From Alphaproteobacteria bacterium (lineage in GTDB: Bacteria > Pseudomonadota > Alphaproteobacteria > JAEULC01), in the NCBI GenBank assembly GCA_020846275.1, contig JADLEG010000176.1:1-53336 (forward strand): a DNA stretch of 53,336 bases, read 5' to 3'. The position numbers and the translations under genes were made by a program. The notes beneath the pieces are model-generated. The model was not told the origin of the DNA, did no database searches, and saw nothing but the letters and a program-made list of their open reading frames with translations. Numbering within the stretch: position 1 is the stretch's first letter; every line of letters begins with the position of its first letter. Shown one piece after another: positions 15,754 through 25,638 of the stretch.

Positions 15754-17493
15754 TCATCGCACGTCCCGCTGCAGGGCATCCAGCGCCGCGGCCAGCTTCG
15801 CCGGATCGGTCACCGGCTCCGAGCAGAAGCGCCGCGTGCAGGCGAACGCCGCCGGTTCGGGATAGTCGGGGTAGTCGACGTCGTGGTTGGGCAGCTTGCC
15901 CTCGGTCTTGTCCCACCATTCCGCGCGCTTGTACTGGGTGGGATAGTTGAGCGCCGCGCGAAACAGCGCACCCGAGCGCTGGTCGCGCCGCGGACCCACT
16001 ACGGTCACGTGCACCGGCTCCTGCGTCATCTCCATCTCGGCCAGAAGCACGTCGGGCAGGAAGTCGTACGCGTCTTGGATCGGCGGCGACGCCAGGTAGC
16101 CCATGCCGGCCTCGGCCAGCGTGCGGTACTTGGCCTCGCCGGTGTGGAAATGCAGCAGGTTGAACATCCGGACGGCCGCGACGTTGTCGTCCTTCTGCTT
16201 TACCGGCGGCGGGAACTTCGACGCGATCGGGCTGGTCGAGGCCAGGAACCCGCCGGTACGCGCATCGACGAAGTTGAGCGCGATGAACTCGCCGGCCGCC
16301 TGGGCCTGGGCCAGCCAGCGCCGGTCGGAGGTCGAGCGGTAGAGCTCGATCAGCGCCTGCGCCATGTAGAGGCTGTCGGCCAGGAACGGGCCGTTGGAGT
16401 CGGCGGCGGCATGGCGGAAGCCGCCGCCGGGGATGCCCCGCGCGCGCACCGCCCATTGCGCCGCGCGCAATGCCAGCCCGCGCGCCTCGGCGACGCCGGT
16501 GGCGTCGTAGTAGGCGAGCAGGCCCGAGATCGCCTGGCCGGTCTCGCGCGCGTAGAGCGTCTTGTCGACGCCCGGCTCGCCCTTCTCCATGCCCATGCTG
16601 GTGTAGAAGCCGCCCTCGGGCGACGCGAGCTTTTCCTTCAGGAAGCCGAAGATGCGGTCGGCCGCCGCGCGATGCTCGGGATCGCGCCACAGCACGAAGG
16701 CGGTGCTGAAGGCGGTCAGCGCCGCCTCCTGCGCGAACATCGGGAATTCGCGCGATGGCTCGGACCAGTCCGGCTTCTTGGTGATCTGGCCGATCGCGCC
16801 GATGTCCTTGTCGATCAGCTGGGTCATGCGGGTCAGCGTGCGGCGGATGCGGGTCTCCATCTGCTTGTCGCCGCCGCGCGCGCGCTCCAGCGCGTAGGTG
16901 AGCGTGGGGCCGTCCACCAGCTTGCTCTTGCCCCAGCCGTCGTTGTCGCGGTCGTAGACCTTGTCGAGGAAGGCCACCAGCTCCGTGCGGCGCTCGGCCG
17001 GCAGGGCCATCGCCAGCAGACGCTCGCGTTCCGGCCCGCCCGGCTCGCCGTAGTCCACTGGCGTCGGGTCCTTCACCGTTTCCTGCAGGACCGGCATGAA
17101 GAACTGCGGCGAGTAGTAGCCGCGCAGCTTCACGATCTCGGTGCCGTCCGGCCCGAACAGCACGGTCGCGGGCCAGCCCCAGCGCTCGTAGCGCTGCGAG
17201 ATGTCGGGCCGGCTGTCCTGGTCGACGCGCACGGGAATGTAGTGCTCGTCGATATAGGCCCTGACGGCCGGGTCGGCATAGGTGATCTCGTTCATGGTGT
17301 GGCACCACGGGCACCACCAGGACTGCAGGCTCAAGAGCACGAACTTGTTCTCGCGCTTGGCGCGCACGAAGACGTCGTCGCTCCATTGCTTCCACGGGAA
17401 ATCCCCGGCGGGCGGCGCGGCCCGGGACGGCGCGGCGGGTCCAGCCAGGGTCGCGCACGCGACGACGATCGCGATCAGCAGACGAGCAAGCAT
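15754..17493 (-). CDS. Exported DUF255 thioredoxin-fold protein (YyaL/SPATA20-like)
   Basis: The 579-residue protein has a signal peptide (about 1-25) and then a DUF255 thioredoxin-like domain (about 32-170) with a CPWC redox pair at 61-64 (SWWCPWCHTMNEITYADP). The rest resembles the alpha/alpha-barrel region of the YyaL/SPATA20 family (for example LLAYYDATGVAEARGLALRAA). Most relatives are cytoplasmic, so the signal peptide is notable and suggests a periplasmic thiol role. Biochemical function of the family is unsettled. A good GAGGAGG ribosome site precedes the start. Confidence 0.85.
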   Translation of the reverse strand: MLARLLIAIVVACATLAGPAAPSRAAPPAGDFPWKQWSDDVFVRAKRENKFVLLSLQSWWCPWCHTMNEITYADPAVRAYIDEHYIPVRVDQDSRPDISQRYERWGWPATVLFGPDGTEIVKLRGYYSPQFFMPVLQETVKDPTPVDYGEPGGPERERLLAMALPAERRTELVAFLDKVYDRDNDGWGKSKLVDGPTLTYALERARGGDKQMETRIRRTLTRMTQLIDKDIGAIGQITKKPDWSEPSREFPMFAQEAALTAFSTAFVLWRDPEHRAAADRIFGFLKEKLASPEGGFYTSMGMEKGEPGVDKTLYARETGQAISGLLAYYDATGVAEARGLALRAAQWAVRARGIPGGGFRHAAADSNGPFLADSLYMAQALIELYRSTSDRRWLAQAQAAGEFIALNFVDARTGGFLASTSPIASKFPPPVKQKDDNVAAVRMFNLLHFHTGEAKYRTLAEAGMGYLASPPIQDAYDFLPDVLLAEMEMTQEPVHVTVVGPRRDQRSGALFRAALNYPTQYKRAEWWDKTEGKLPNHDVDYPDYPEPAAFACTRRFCSEPVTDPAKLAAALDALQRDVR

Positions 17494-17592
17494 GGTCGGC
17501 CTCCTCTACCTTGGGGCATCGACGATCCTAGCCGCTGCGGCCGGGTCGCCTTCTCACGCCTACGTGACGTGCCGGCCACCGCCGCCAAGCCG

Positions 17593-19863
17593 CTAGCGTA
17601 CCGCCTGGTACGCGGCCAGGACCGCTGCCTGGACAACATCGGTCACCGGCGCGCGCAGGTGCACGATCTGCGCCGGCTTCTCCATTCCGATCAGGATCGG
17701 GCCGATCATGGTGCCGCCGCCGAGTTGGCGCAGCAGGCGCGTCGACACGTCGGCCGTGTGCAGCGCCGGCATGATCAGCACGTTGGCCTGGCCCTTCAGG
17801 CGGCAGAACGGGAACAGGCGCTCGCGCAGGTCGGGATCGAGCGCCATGTCGGCGTTCATCTCGCCCTCGTACATGAAGTCGACCCGGCGGCGGTCCAGCT
17901 CCTCGACCGCCTGGCGCACGCGCTGGGCCTTTTCGCGCCACGGATTGCCGAAGTTCGAGAAGGACAGCAGCGCCACGCGCGGCTCGTGGCCCATGGCGCG
18001 GGCGACGCGCGCGCTGCCGATCGCGATGTCGGCCAGCTCCTCGGGCGCGGGCAGGGAATGCACGTTGGTATCGGCGATGAAGAAGGTGCGCCCGCGCGCG
18101 ACCATGATCGTCAGCGCAAACGGACGCTCGCCCGGCTTGGGATCGATCACCCGGGCGATGTCCTCGTAGCACACCATCCACGAGCGGGTGAGGCCCGTGA
18201 CCATGCCGTCGGCGTCGCCGCAAGCGACCATGCAGGCGGCGAACACGTTGCGGTCCTGGTTCACCATGCGCTCGCAGTCGCGGTAGAGCGCGCCCTTGCG
18301 CTGCAGCTTCGAATAGAGGAAGTCCGTGTACTTCTTGTTGTGCGTCGACAGCCGCGCGTTGTGGATCTCCAGGTCCTCGGTGCCCTGTAGGCTGGCGGCC
18401 TTGATCGTCTCGGTCATGCGGTGCACGCGGCCGATCAGGACCGGCGTGCCGTAGCCCTGGGCGCGGTAGGCGATCGCGGCGCGGATCGCCTTCTCGTCCT
18501 CGCCCTCGGCGAACACGACGCGGCGGGGATTGGCGCGCACCGTCTCGGTGATGCGCGTCAGGCTCGACGCGGTGGGGTCGAGGCGCGAGCGCAGCACCGC
18601 GCGGTAGGCCGCCATGTCGACGATCGGCCGGCGCGCCACGCCCGAATCCATCGCCGCGCGCGCGACGGCCGCCGGCACGGCCTCGATCAGGCGGGGGTCG
18701 AACGGCACGGGAATGATGTACTCCGGACCGTAGCGCAGGCGCCGTCCGCCATAGGCGGCGTCGACCTCGTCCGGCACGTCCAGTCGCGCCAGCACCGCCA
18801 GCGCCTTGGCGGCGGCGATCTTCATCGCGTCGTTGATGGTGGACGCGCGCACGTCCAGCGCGCCGCGGAAGATATAGGGGAAGCCCAGCACGTTGTTGAT
18901 CTGGTTCGGGTAGTCCGAGCGGCCGGTGGCGATGATCGCGTCGTCGCGCGTCGCCTTCACGTCCTCGGGCGTGATCTCGGGATCGGGATTGGCCATGGCG
19001 AAGACGATCGGCTTGTTGGCCATCGACTTCACCATCGGCTTCGACACCGCGTCCTTGGCCGACAGGCCGAAGAAGACGTCCGCGCCCTCCATGGCCTCGG
19101 CCAAGGTGCGGGCCTTGGTCTGGACCGCGTGGGCCGATTTCCACTGGTTCATGCCCTTGGTGCGGCCCTGGTAGATCACGCCCTGGCTGTCGCACAGCAC
19201 CGCGTGGTCGTGCGGCAGGCCCAGGGTCTTCAGCAATTCGACGCAGGCGATCGACGCGGCCCCGGCGCCGTTGATCACCAGCTTGATGTCGCGGATGTCG
19301 CGCCCGGTCAGGTCGAGCGCGTTCAACAAGCCGGCCGTCGCGATGATCGCGGTGCCGTGCTGGTCGTCATGGAACACCGGTATGTCCATGATCTCGCGCA
19401 GGCGCTGCTCGATGATGAAGCACTCCGGCGCCTTGATGTCCTCGAGGTTGATGCCGCCCCAGGTCTTGCCCAGGAAGCGCACGCAGTTGACGAACTCGTC
19501 GACGTCGCGCGTGTCGACCTCGAGGTCGATGCCGTCGATGTCGGCGAAGCGCTTGAAGAGGACCGACTTGCCCTCCATCACCGGCTTGGCCGCCAGCGCG
19601 CCCAGGTCGCCCAGGCCCAGCACCGCCGTGCCGTTCGAGATCACGGCGACGATGTTGCCCTTGGCGGTGAAGTCGTAGGCGCTGTCGGGATCCTTCTGAA
19701 TGCGAAGGCAGGGCACGGCGACGCCGGGCGAATAGGCCAGGCTGAGGTCGCGCTGCGTGGTCAGCGGTTTAGTCGCGGTGATCGCCAGCTTTCCCGGCCG
19801 GCCGCTGGAATGCAGCAGCAGGGCTTCCTCGTCGCTGATGTGGATGCGGCGATCTTCGATCAC
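17593..19863 (-). CDS. maeB: NADP-type malic enzyme with phosphotransacetylase-like C-terminal domain
   Basis: This 756-residue protein decarboxylates malate to pyruvate while reducing NAD(P). The malic enzyme half (about 1-430) shows [31 protein letters not shown] and the nucleotide-binding [16 protein letters not shown]. The C-terminal half (about 435-756) resembles phosphate acetyltransferase ([19 protein letters not shown]-like FIADTNVH), which in MaeB acts as a regulatory acetyl-CoA-sensing domain, not a catalyst. The GTG at 19863 is preceded by GAGAGGGA and gives the family's normal length; upstream in-frame codons run into the mutS promoter. The gene is divergent from mutS. Confidence 0.95.
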   Translation of the reverse strand: MIEDRRIHISDEEALLLHSSGRPGKLAITATKPLTTQRDLSLAYSPGVAVPCLRIQKDPDSAYDFTAKGNIVAVISNGTAVLGLGDLGALAAKPVMEGKSVLFKRFADIDGIDLEVDTRDVDEFVNCVRFLGKTWGGINLEDIKAPECFIIEQRLREIMDIPVFHDDQHGTAIIATAGLLNALDLTGRDIRDIKLVINGAGAASIACVELLKTLGLPHDHAVLCDSQGVIYQGRTKGMNQWKSAHAVQTKARTLAEAMEGADVFFGLSAKDAVSKPMVKSMANKPIVFAMANPDPEITPEDVKATRDDAIIATGRSDYPNQINNVLGFPYIFRGALDVRASTINDAMKIAAAKALAVLARLDVPDEVDAAYGGRRLRYGPEYIIPVPFDPRLIEAVPAAVARAAMDSGVARRPIVDMAAYRAVLRSRLDPTASSLTRITETVRANPRRVVFAEGEDEKAIRAAIAYRAQGYGTPVLIGRVHRMTETIKAASLQGTEDLEIHNARLSTHNKKYTDFLYSKLQRKGALYRDCERMVNQDRNVFAACMVACGDADGMVTGLTRSWMVCYEDIARVIDPKPGERPFALTIMVARGRTFFIADTNVHSLPAPEELADIAIGSARVARAMGHEPRVALLSFSNFGNPWREKAQRVRQAVEELDRRRVDFMYEGEMNADMALDPDLRERLFPFCRLKGQANVLIMPALHTADVSTRLLRQLGGGTMIGPILIGMEKPAQIVHLRAPVTDVVQAAVLAAYQAVR

Positions 19864-19964
19864 GGCGGCGTCCCTCTCCCGGGAATTGCTTGATTGGCTT
19901 GATAATCCCAGGTTTCGCGCTCGCCTGTCCAGCAGGGGGTTTTCCGGGCTGGCGGGCCGCATGC

Positions 19965-19970
19965 TATCGT
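19965..19970 (+). promoter_or_regulatory. Probable -10 box (TATCGT) of a near-leaderless mutS transcript
   Basis: TATCGT ends 9 bases before the mutS ATG and no Shine-Dalgarno sequence lies between. The -35 region (around 19942-19947, TTCCGG) is weak. The pattern matches kdsB and the cyclase at 32503. Confidence 0.4.
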
Positions 19971-19979
19971 CCGCCGCCC

Positions 19980-22718
19980 ATGTCCTTCCGCGCGCAATCC
20001 CCCGTTGAAACCGGCTCCGACGCGCCCTCCGGCGGTGTCCCCGCGGGCGAGGGCGCGAGCCCGGTCATGGCGCAATACCTCGAAATCAAGCGCCAGAACC
20101 CGGACAGCCTGCTGTTCTACCGGATGGGCGATTTCTACGAGCTGTTCTTCGACGATGCGGTGCGCGCGGCCAAGGCGCTCGACATCGCGCTGACCAAGCG
20201 CGGCCAGCACCGCGGCCAGGACATCCCGATGGCCGGCGTGCCGGTGCACACGGCCGAGGCCTATCTCGCGCGATTGATTCGCAGCGGCTTCAAGGTGGCG
20301 GTGTGCGAGCAGGTCGAGGATCCGGCCGAGGCGCGCAAGCGCGGCGGCAAGGCCGTGGTCAAGCGCGAGGTCGTGCGCCTGGTGACGCCGGGCACGATCA
20401 CCGAGGAGGCGCTGCTCGACGCGCGCCGGCACAACTACCTGGCCGCGCTGGCGGAAGCCGAGCGCAAGCTGGCGCTGGCCTGGCTCGACATGTCCACCGG
20501 CGCCTTCACCGTGCAGCGGGTCGCCGCGATCGGACTCGCGGCGGCGCTCGAGCGCGTGCAACCCGGCGAGTTGCTGGTTTCCGACCGCGTGTTGCAGCGA
20601 CCCGAATTGTTCGAAGCGCTGGGGCAGTGGAAGGAGCGCCTGACGCCGCTGCCGGCGCAACGCTTCGACAGCGACGGCGGCAGGCGGCGCCTGCAGGCGC
20701 TCTACCAGGTCGAGGCGCTGGACGGGTTCGGCCAATTCGGCCGCGCCGAGCTCGCGGCGGCCGGCGCGCTCGTGGACTACGTCGAGCTGACGCAGAAGGG
20801 TCGGCTTCCGAGGTTGGAACAACCCCGGCTCCTGGCCGAGGGCGCGGTGATGGAGATCGACGCGGCGACGCGCCGGTCGCTCGAGATCGACCGCGCGATC
20901 GCCACCGGCGACCGGCGCGGCAGCCTGATCGGCGCGATCGACCGCACCGTGAGCGGCGCCGGCGCGCGGCTGCTGCTGGCGCGGCTGTCGGCGCCGCTGA
21001 CCGATCCCCAGGCGATCGGGCGCAGGCTCGACATGGTGCAGCACTTTGTCGTCGACGAGGCCGCGCGCGCCGGCGCACGCACGGCCCTGCGCGGCGCGCC
21101 GGACATCGAGCGGGCGCTGACGCGCCTGCTGCTCGGCCGCGGCGGGCCGCGCGACCTGGCGTCGATCCGCGACGGCTTGGCGGCGGCTTCGGCATTGCGC
21201 CGCGCGCTGGAGGGGGCGAAGCCGCATCCCTTCGCGCGGCCGAGCGCGGACCTGGCGGCGGCGCTGGCCGACCTCGGCCATCACGCTGTGCTGACCGAGC
21301 GCCTGGGCCGCGCCCTGGCGCAAGACCTGCCGCTCGTCGCGCGCGACGGCGGGTTCGTGGCGCCGGGCTACCTTGCCGAACTCGACGAACAGCGCGCGCT
21401 GCGCGACGAAAGCCGCCGCCTGATCGCCGAATTGCAGCAGCGCTACGCGCGCGAGACCGCCATCGCGGCGCTCAAGATCCGGCACAACAACGTGCTGGGC
21501 TACTACATCGAAGCCTCGGCCGCACAGGCCGACAAGCTGACCAAGGGCGAAGACGCGAAACGCTTCATCCATCGCCAGACCATGGCCGGCGCGATGCGCT
21601 TCTCCACGGTCGAGCTGGGCGAACTGGAGCGCAAGATCGCCGCCGCCGCCGACAAGGCGCTGGCGCTGGAACTGCGTCTGTTCGACGACCTGCTGGGCGA
21701 GGTGCGCGCGCGTGCCGACGCGGTCGCGCTGGCGGCACAGGGTCTGGCGCAGATCGACGTGGCCGCGGCGCTGGCCGAGCTTGCGGTCGAGCGGCGCTAC
21801 TGCCGGCCCGCCGTGGACGACGGCGCGGAATTCGTCGTGCGCGGCGGTCGGCATGCCGTGGTGGAAGCGTCCCTGCCGGCAGGCGAGCGCTTCATCGCCA
21901 ACGACTGCGACCTGTCGCCGGGCCGGCGCTTGTGGCTCGTGACCGGCCCCAACATGGCGGGCAAGAGCACCTTCCTGCGCCAGAACGCGCTGATCGCGAT
22001 CCTGGCCCAGGCCGGCTCCTACGTGCCGGCCGAGGAATGCCGGATCGGCGTGGTCGACCGGCTGTTCAGCCGGGTCGGCGCGTCGGACGACCTGGCGCGC
22101 GGCCGGTCGACCTTCATGGTCGAGATGGTCGAGGCCGCCGCGATCCTCAATCTCGCCGGGCCGCGCGCACTGGTGATCCTCGACGAGATCGGGCGCGGCA
22201 CGGCCACGTTCGACGGGCTGTCGATCGCCTGGGCCTGCGTCGAGCACCTGCACGAGGTCAACAAGTGCCGCGCGCTGTTCGCCACGCACTACCACGAACT
22301 GGTGGCGCTGACCGGAAGGCTCGGCGAACTCGCGTCCTACACGATGCGGGTCAAGGAATGGCAGGGCGACGTGATCTTCCTGCACGAGGTGGCGCCCGGC
22401 GCGGCCGACCGCTCCTACGGCATCCACGTCGCGCGCCTCGCCGGCCTGCCCGCCGCGGCCGTGGCGCGCGCGGAAGAAGTGCTGGCGAAGCTCGAGGCCG
22501 GCGAGCAGGGGGGCGCGATCGCCGATCTGGCGACCGACCTGCCGCTGTTTGCCGCTGCCGTGAAGCCGGCAAGGGGCGCGCTGGAGGAAACCCGCGCCGC
22601 CGCTCCGAGCGCGGTCGAAGCGGCCCTGGCCGGCGTCAATCCCGACGAACTCAGCCCGCGCGAGGCGCTGGAGGCGCTCTACCGGCTGAAGGCACTGCTG
22701 GCCGATCGCCAATCATGA
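19980..22718 (+). CDS. mutS: DNA mismatch repair protein MutS
   Basis: MutS recognises base mismatches and small loops and, with MutL, starts repair. The 912-residue protein is complete: the mismatch-binding Phe-x-Glu lies in [11 protein letters not shown] (about residues 46-56), followed by connector, lever and clamp regions, and the ATPase has Walker A at about 655-664 (GPNMAGKST) and Walker B with [17 protein letters not shown]. The ATG at 19980 gives the usual short extension before [16 protein letters not shown]. The gene overlaps the next start by four bases (ATGA). Confidence 0.98.
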   Translation: MSFRAQSPVETGSDAPSGGVPAGEGASPVMAQYLEIKRQNPDSLLFYRMGDFYELFFDDAVRAAKALDIALTKRGQHRGQDIPMAGVPVHTAEAYLARLIRSGFKVAVCEQVEDPAEARKRGGKAVVKREVVRLVTPGTITEEALLDARRHNYLAALAEAERKLALAWLDMSTGAFTVQRVAAIGLAAALERVQPGELLVSDRVLQRPELFEALGQWKERLTPLPAQRFDSDGGRRRLQALYQVEALDGFGQFGRAELAAAGALVDYVELTQKGRLPRLEQPRLLAEGAVMEIDAATRRSLEIDRAIATGDRRGSLIGAIDRTVSGAGARLLLARLSAPLTDPQAIGRRLDMVQHFVVDEAARAGARTALRGAPDIERALTRLLLGRGGPRDLASIRDGLAAASALRRALEGAKPHPFARPSADLAAALADLGHHAVLTERLGRALAQDLPLVARDGGFVAPGYLAELDEQRALRDESRRLIAELQQRYARETAIAALKIRHNNVLGYYIEASAAQADKLTKGEDAKRFIHRQTMAGAMRFSTVELGELERKIAAAADKALALELRLFDDLLGEVRARADAVALAAQGLAQIDVAAALAELAVERRYCRPAVDDGAEFVVRGGRHAVVEASLPAGERFIANDCDLSPGRRLWLVTGPNMAGKSTFLRQNALIAILAQAGSYVPAEECRIGVVDRLFSRVGASDDLARGRSTFMVEMVEAAAILNLAGPRALVILDEIGRGTATFDGLSIAWACVEHLHEVNKCRALFATHYHELVALTGRLGELASYTMRVKEWQGDVIFLHEVAPGAADRSYGIHVARLAGLPAAAVARAEEVLAKLEAGEQGGAIADLATDLPLFAAAVKPARGALEETRAAAPSAVEAALAGVNPDELSPREALEALYRLKALLADRQS

Positions 22719-23692
22719 CTCGCGCGCGCCGATGGATCGCCGCGCTGGCGCTGGCCGTCGCATCCGCGCTGCCCGCCGCATCCGACCCGATCCCGCTCGC
22801 CGCCACGCCGATCGAGCTGTTGCCCGGCCACCCCGAGACCACGCGCATCGGCCGGCTGGAATATCTCGGCGGCCTGCACCTGGTCAGCCGCGATTCGCGC
22901 TTCGGCGGCGTGTCTGGGCTGGAGACCCTGCCGGACGGGCGCCTGCTCGGCATCACCGATGTCGGCTACTGGTTCACCTTCCGGCCGGTGCTCGACGCGC
23001 GCGGACATCTGGTCGATGCGCGGGACGGCGACCTGCAATCGCTCAACGACGAGCGCGGCCGGCCGCTGATCGGCAAGGTGCTGACCGACGCGGAATCGGT
23101 GCGCCGCGACGCGTCGGGCGACCTGCTGGTCAGCTTCGAGCGGACGCACCGCGTCCTGCGCTACAAGACGGTCGGCGGCCCTGGCGTGCCGATCCAAGTT
23201 CCGCCCGATGTTGCCGGCCAGCCCGACAATGGCGGCATCGAGACGCTCGCCGCCTGGCCCGCCACCGCCGATAGGCCCGACGGTCGCCTGCTCATGATCA
23301 GCGAGCAGGCGCGCAACGCCGCGAGCGACCTCAAGGCCTGGCTGCGCGTTGACGGAACCTGGCACGCGCTTTCCTATCCGCTCCAGGGCGAGGGCCTGCC
23401 GACCGACGCCGCCGTGCTGCCCTCGGGCGACCTCGTCGTGCTGGAGCGCAGGTTCGGCCTGTTCACGTCGCTCGGCGCGCGCGTGGTGCGCGTGCCCGTT
23501 GCGCGCGTCGTGCCGGGCGGCAAGCTCGTCGGCGAGACGCTGGCGGAATGGGAGGCGCCGCTGAGCGTCGACAACATGGAGGGCATCGCGATCACCCGCG
23601 GGCCCGACGGCGCCGACCTGCTGTGGATCGTCTCCGACGACAATTTCCGCCGCGCGCAGCGGACTTTGTTGATGCTGTTCAGGGTGGAGTGA
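22715..23692 (+). CDS. Exported esterase-like activity of phytase family protein
   Basis: This 325-residue protein has a signal peptide (about 1-23, ending PAASDP) and a beta-propeller-like body typical of the 'esterase-like activity of phytase' family (PF13449): [30 protein letters not shown], and [16 protein letters not shown] near the end. It probably acts in the periplasm on a phosphate or ester substrate, but no activity is proven for close relatives. Its ATG overlaps the mutS stop, so it is translated from the same message. Confidence 0.85.
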   Translation: MTRARRWIAALALAVASALPAASDPIPLAATPIELLPGHPETTRIGRLEYLGGLHLVSRDSRFGGVSGLETLPDGRLLGITDVGYWFTFRPVLDARGHLVDARDGDLQSLNDERGRPLIGKVLTDAESVRRDASGDLLVSFERTHRVLRYKTVGGPGVPIQVPPDVAGQPDNGGIETLAAWPATADRPDGRLLMISEQARNAASDLKAWLRVDGTWHALSYPLQGEGLPTDAAVLPSGDLVVLERRFGLFTSLGARVVRVPVARVVPGGKLVGETLAEWEAPLSVDNMEGIAITRGPDGADLLWIVSDDNFRRAQRTLLMLFRVE

Positions 23693-23694
23693 AG

Positions 23695-24112
23695 ATGCGC
23701 TTGCCGCGACCGGCATGCAGTCTTGCGGTCCGCAGCGATGCCGGCGCGTCGCGGTCGCTGCTGGTTGGCGTTCTGCGGCGCCGCTGGAAGCTGGTGCTGT
23801 CGGTTCCGCTGGTCGTGGAGTATGAAGCGGTGTTGACGCGCCCCCGAGCATCTGCGCGTCGCAGCGATCGGTGTCGAGGATGTGGTGACGATACTCGATG
23901 CCCTCGTGAGCGTGGCGGACAAGACCGATATATGGTTTCAGTGGTGTTCGCTTTTGCCCGATCCGGCGGACGACATGGTACTCGAGGCGGCGGTCAATGG
24001 CGGCGCCGGCATGCTGGTTACGTTCAATCGGCGGCATTTCACCGCCGGCGCGCGACAGTTCGGGATTGACGTGGTTCTGCCGGCGGCGGCGCTGGCGAGA
24101 CTGGAGGCTTGA
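23695..24112 (+). pseudogene. Broken PIN-domain toxin gene (COG1569-type)
   Basis: Two overlapping frames together encode most of a PIN toxin. The first frame, from ATG 23695, gives DAGASRSLLVGVLRRRWKLV and PLVVEYEAVLTRP; after a run of five C at about 23842-23846 the sense continues one frame later with EHLRVAAIGVEDVVTI, PDPADDMVLEAAVNGGAG and LVTFNRRHFTAGARQFG. One extra C explains the break. The N-terminal strand that should carry the catalytic Asp of DTN is also garbled (bases 23704-23735), pointing to more than one lesion. PIN toxins are RNases; this copy should be inactive unless the frameshift is a sequencing error or is bypassed. Confidence 0.8.
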
Positions 24113-24113
24113 G

Positions 24114-24389
24114 ATGCGGAACAGCAATTTCGCCCTTCGCTTGCAACCGTCGCTGCTGGAAGAGGCGCGCCGCGCTGCCGAGGCAGAGGGTGTGGCGTTG
24201 AACCAGTTGATCAATGTCGCCGTCGCAGAGAAGCTCTCCGCGATCAGGACCGAGCGCTATTGGCGCGAGCGCGCGTCGCGCAGCGACCCGGCGAAGGCGC
24301 TCGCGGTCCTGTCGCGCGCTGGTGTGGGCCGGCCCGTCCGCAAGGGCGACGAACGTCCTGGCCGCGGCAAGCTGCGCCGCACCGCCTGA
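24114..24389 (+). CDS. Ribbon-helix-helix antitoxin
   Basis: This 91-residue protein begins FALRLQPSLLEEARRAAEAE and continues GVALNQLINVAVAEKLSAI, an arc/HicB-tail-like ribbon-helix-helix pattern (a basic beta strand followed by two helices) found in antitoxins paired with COG1569 PIN toxins. The C-terminal tail rich in Arg, Lys and Gly probably contacts the toxin. It starts one base after the toxin stop (TGAGATG). It is intact while the toxin is broken, as expected if loss of the toxin was tolerated first. Confidence 0.75.
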   Translation: MRNSNFALRLQPSLLEEARRAAEAEGVALNQLINVAVAEKLSAIRTERYWRERASRSDPAKALAVLSRAGVGRPVRKGDERPGRGKLRRTA

Positions 24390-24455
24390 CCTGACCGACC
24401 TTGTTCATTCGCGGTTCCATTCGACCCCGCCTCGCTTCAGCAGGAGACGCAGCCC

Positions 24456-25583
24456 ATGACCGCCGCCGTCAAACCCGATCCGCGCATCACCTCGATCACC
24501 GCCTGGCGGGTCGAGTTGCCGCTGCACGAGGGCAGCTACAAGTGGTCGGGCGGCAACCAGGTGACGGTGTTCGATTCGACGGTGGTGGCCGTCGAAACCA
24601 ACGTCGGCGTCACCGGCTATGGCGAGATCTGCCCGCTTGGGCCGGCCTACCTGCCGGCCTACGCCGCGGGCGCGCGCGCCGGCATCAAGGAGCTGGCGCC
24701 GGCGCTGATCGGCCAGGACCCCACGGGGCTGATGGCGCTCAACCTGCGCATGGACCAGGCGATGCGCGGGCATCCTTACGTCAAGTCGGCGCTCGACATG
24801 GCGTGCTGGGACATCCTCGGCAAGCTCGCGGGCCTGCCGGTGGCGCAGCTCCTGGGCGGGCGCTACGGCGAGAGCTTCAAGCTCTACCGCGCCATCTCGC
24901 AGGAAGGACCGAAGCAGATGGCGAACAAGGTCGGCGACTACCGCCAGGAGGGCTACACCAAGTTCCAGCTCAAGGTCGGCGGCGACCCCGACACCGACAT
25001 CGAGCGCATCAAGGCCTGCGCCGAGAAGCTGAAGCCCGGCAACGTACTGGTGGCCGACGCCAACACCGGCTGGCTGATGCACCAGGCCGCCCGCGTGGTC
25101 GACGCGGTGAAGGACGTCGACGTCTATATCGAGCAGCCTTGCATGAGCTACGAGGAGTGCCGCGCGATCCGCGAGCGCACGGCGCGGCCCTTCATCCTCG
25201 ACGAGGTGATCGACAGCCAGGCGATGGTGCTGAAGGCGGCGCAGGACCGCGCGGCCGACGTGATCAACCTCAAGATATCCAAGGTCGGCGGGCTGACGCG
25301 CGCCAGGCAGATCCGCGACCTCTGCGTGTCGCTGGGCCTGGCGATGATCGTCGAGGATACCTGGGGCGGCGACATCGTGACGGCGGCGATCGCGCACCTC
25401 GCGCATTCCACCCCGCCGGAGTTCCTGTTCGCCGCGACCGATTTCAACAGCTACGTGACCAAGCCGATCGCGATCGGCGCGCCCAAGCGCAAGGACGGGC
25501 AGATGGCCGCGTCCCTCGCGCCGGGGCTGGGCGTCACGCCGCTCGGCGACGCCTTGGGCGAGCCGGTGCTGAAGATCGCCTGA
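24456..25583 (+). CDS. Mandelate racemase/muconate lactonizing-family enzyme (possible proline-betaine epimerase)
   Basis: The 375-residue protein is an enolase-superfamily enzyme that removes a proton alpha to a carboxylate with Mg2+. Metal ligands are visible as D201 (VADANTGW), E226 (IEQPC) and D249/E250 (ILDEV). Two opposed lysines, K173 (FQLKVGG) and K276 (ISKVGG), suggest a racemase or epimerase, as in 4-hydroxyproline betaine 2-epimerase; a cis-3-hydroxyproline dehydratase-like role is the main alternative. The WGGDIVTAA segment is common in that group. No transport or catabolic partners are adjacent. Confidence 0.85.
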   Translation: MTAAVKPDPRITSITAWRVELPLHEGSYKWSGGNQVTVFDSTVVAVETNVGVTGYGEICPLGPAYLPAYAAGARAGIKELAPALIGQDPTGLMALNLRMDQAMRGHPYVKSALDMACWDILGKLAGLPVAQLLGGRYGESFKLYRAISQEGPKQMANKVGDYRQEGYTKFQLKVGGDPDTDIERIKACAEKLKPGNVLVADANTGWLMHQAARVVDAVKDVDVYIEQPCMSYEECRAIRERTARPFILDEVIDSQAMVLKAAQDRAADVINLKISKVGGLTRARQIRDLCVSLGLAMIVEDTWGGDIVTAAIAHLAHSTPPEFLFAATDFNSYVTKPIAIGAPKRKDGQMAASLAPGLGVTPLGDALGEPVLKIA

Positions 25584-25638
25584 GGGCCAGGCGCATCCGT
25601 TCTTGACGACGGCCTGCGGCGGGATTTCTCTCAAAGCG

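Noticed and set aside
19860..22712. A 950-codon open frame antisense to mutS, and many other long antisense or out-of-frame open frames
   Set aside because: High GC leaves few stop codons in shadow frames; the translations are Arg/Ala/Gly-rich without domains, and the opposite strand encodes a clear MutS.
20303..23692. A long frame that appears to join a shadow of mutS with the phytase-family gene
   Set aside because: Only the last 325 codons have family similarity and a signal peptide; the rest is an out-of-frame mutS shadow.
23695..24389. An active type II toxin-antitoxin system
   Set aside because: The toxin frame is interrupted and its catalytic N-terminus is not readable, so only the antitoxin is likely to be functional.
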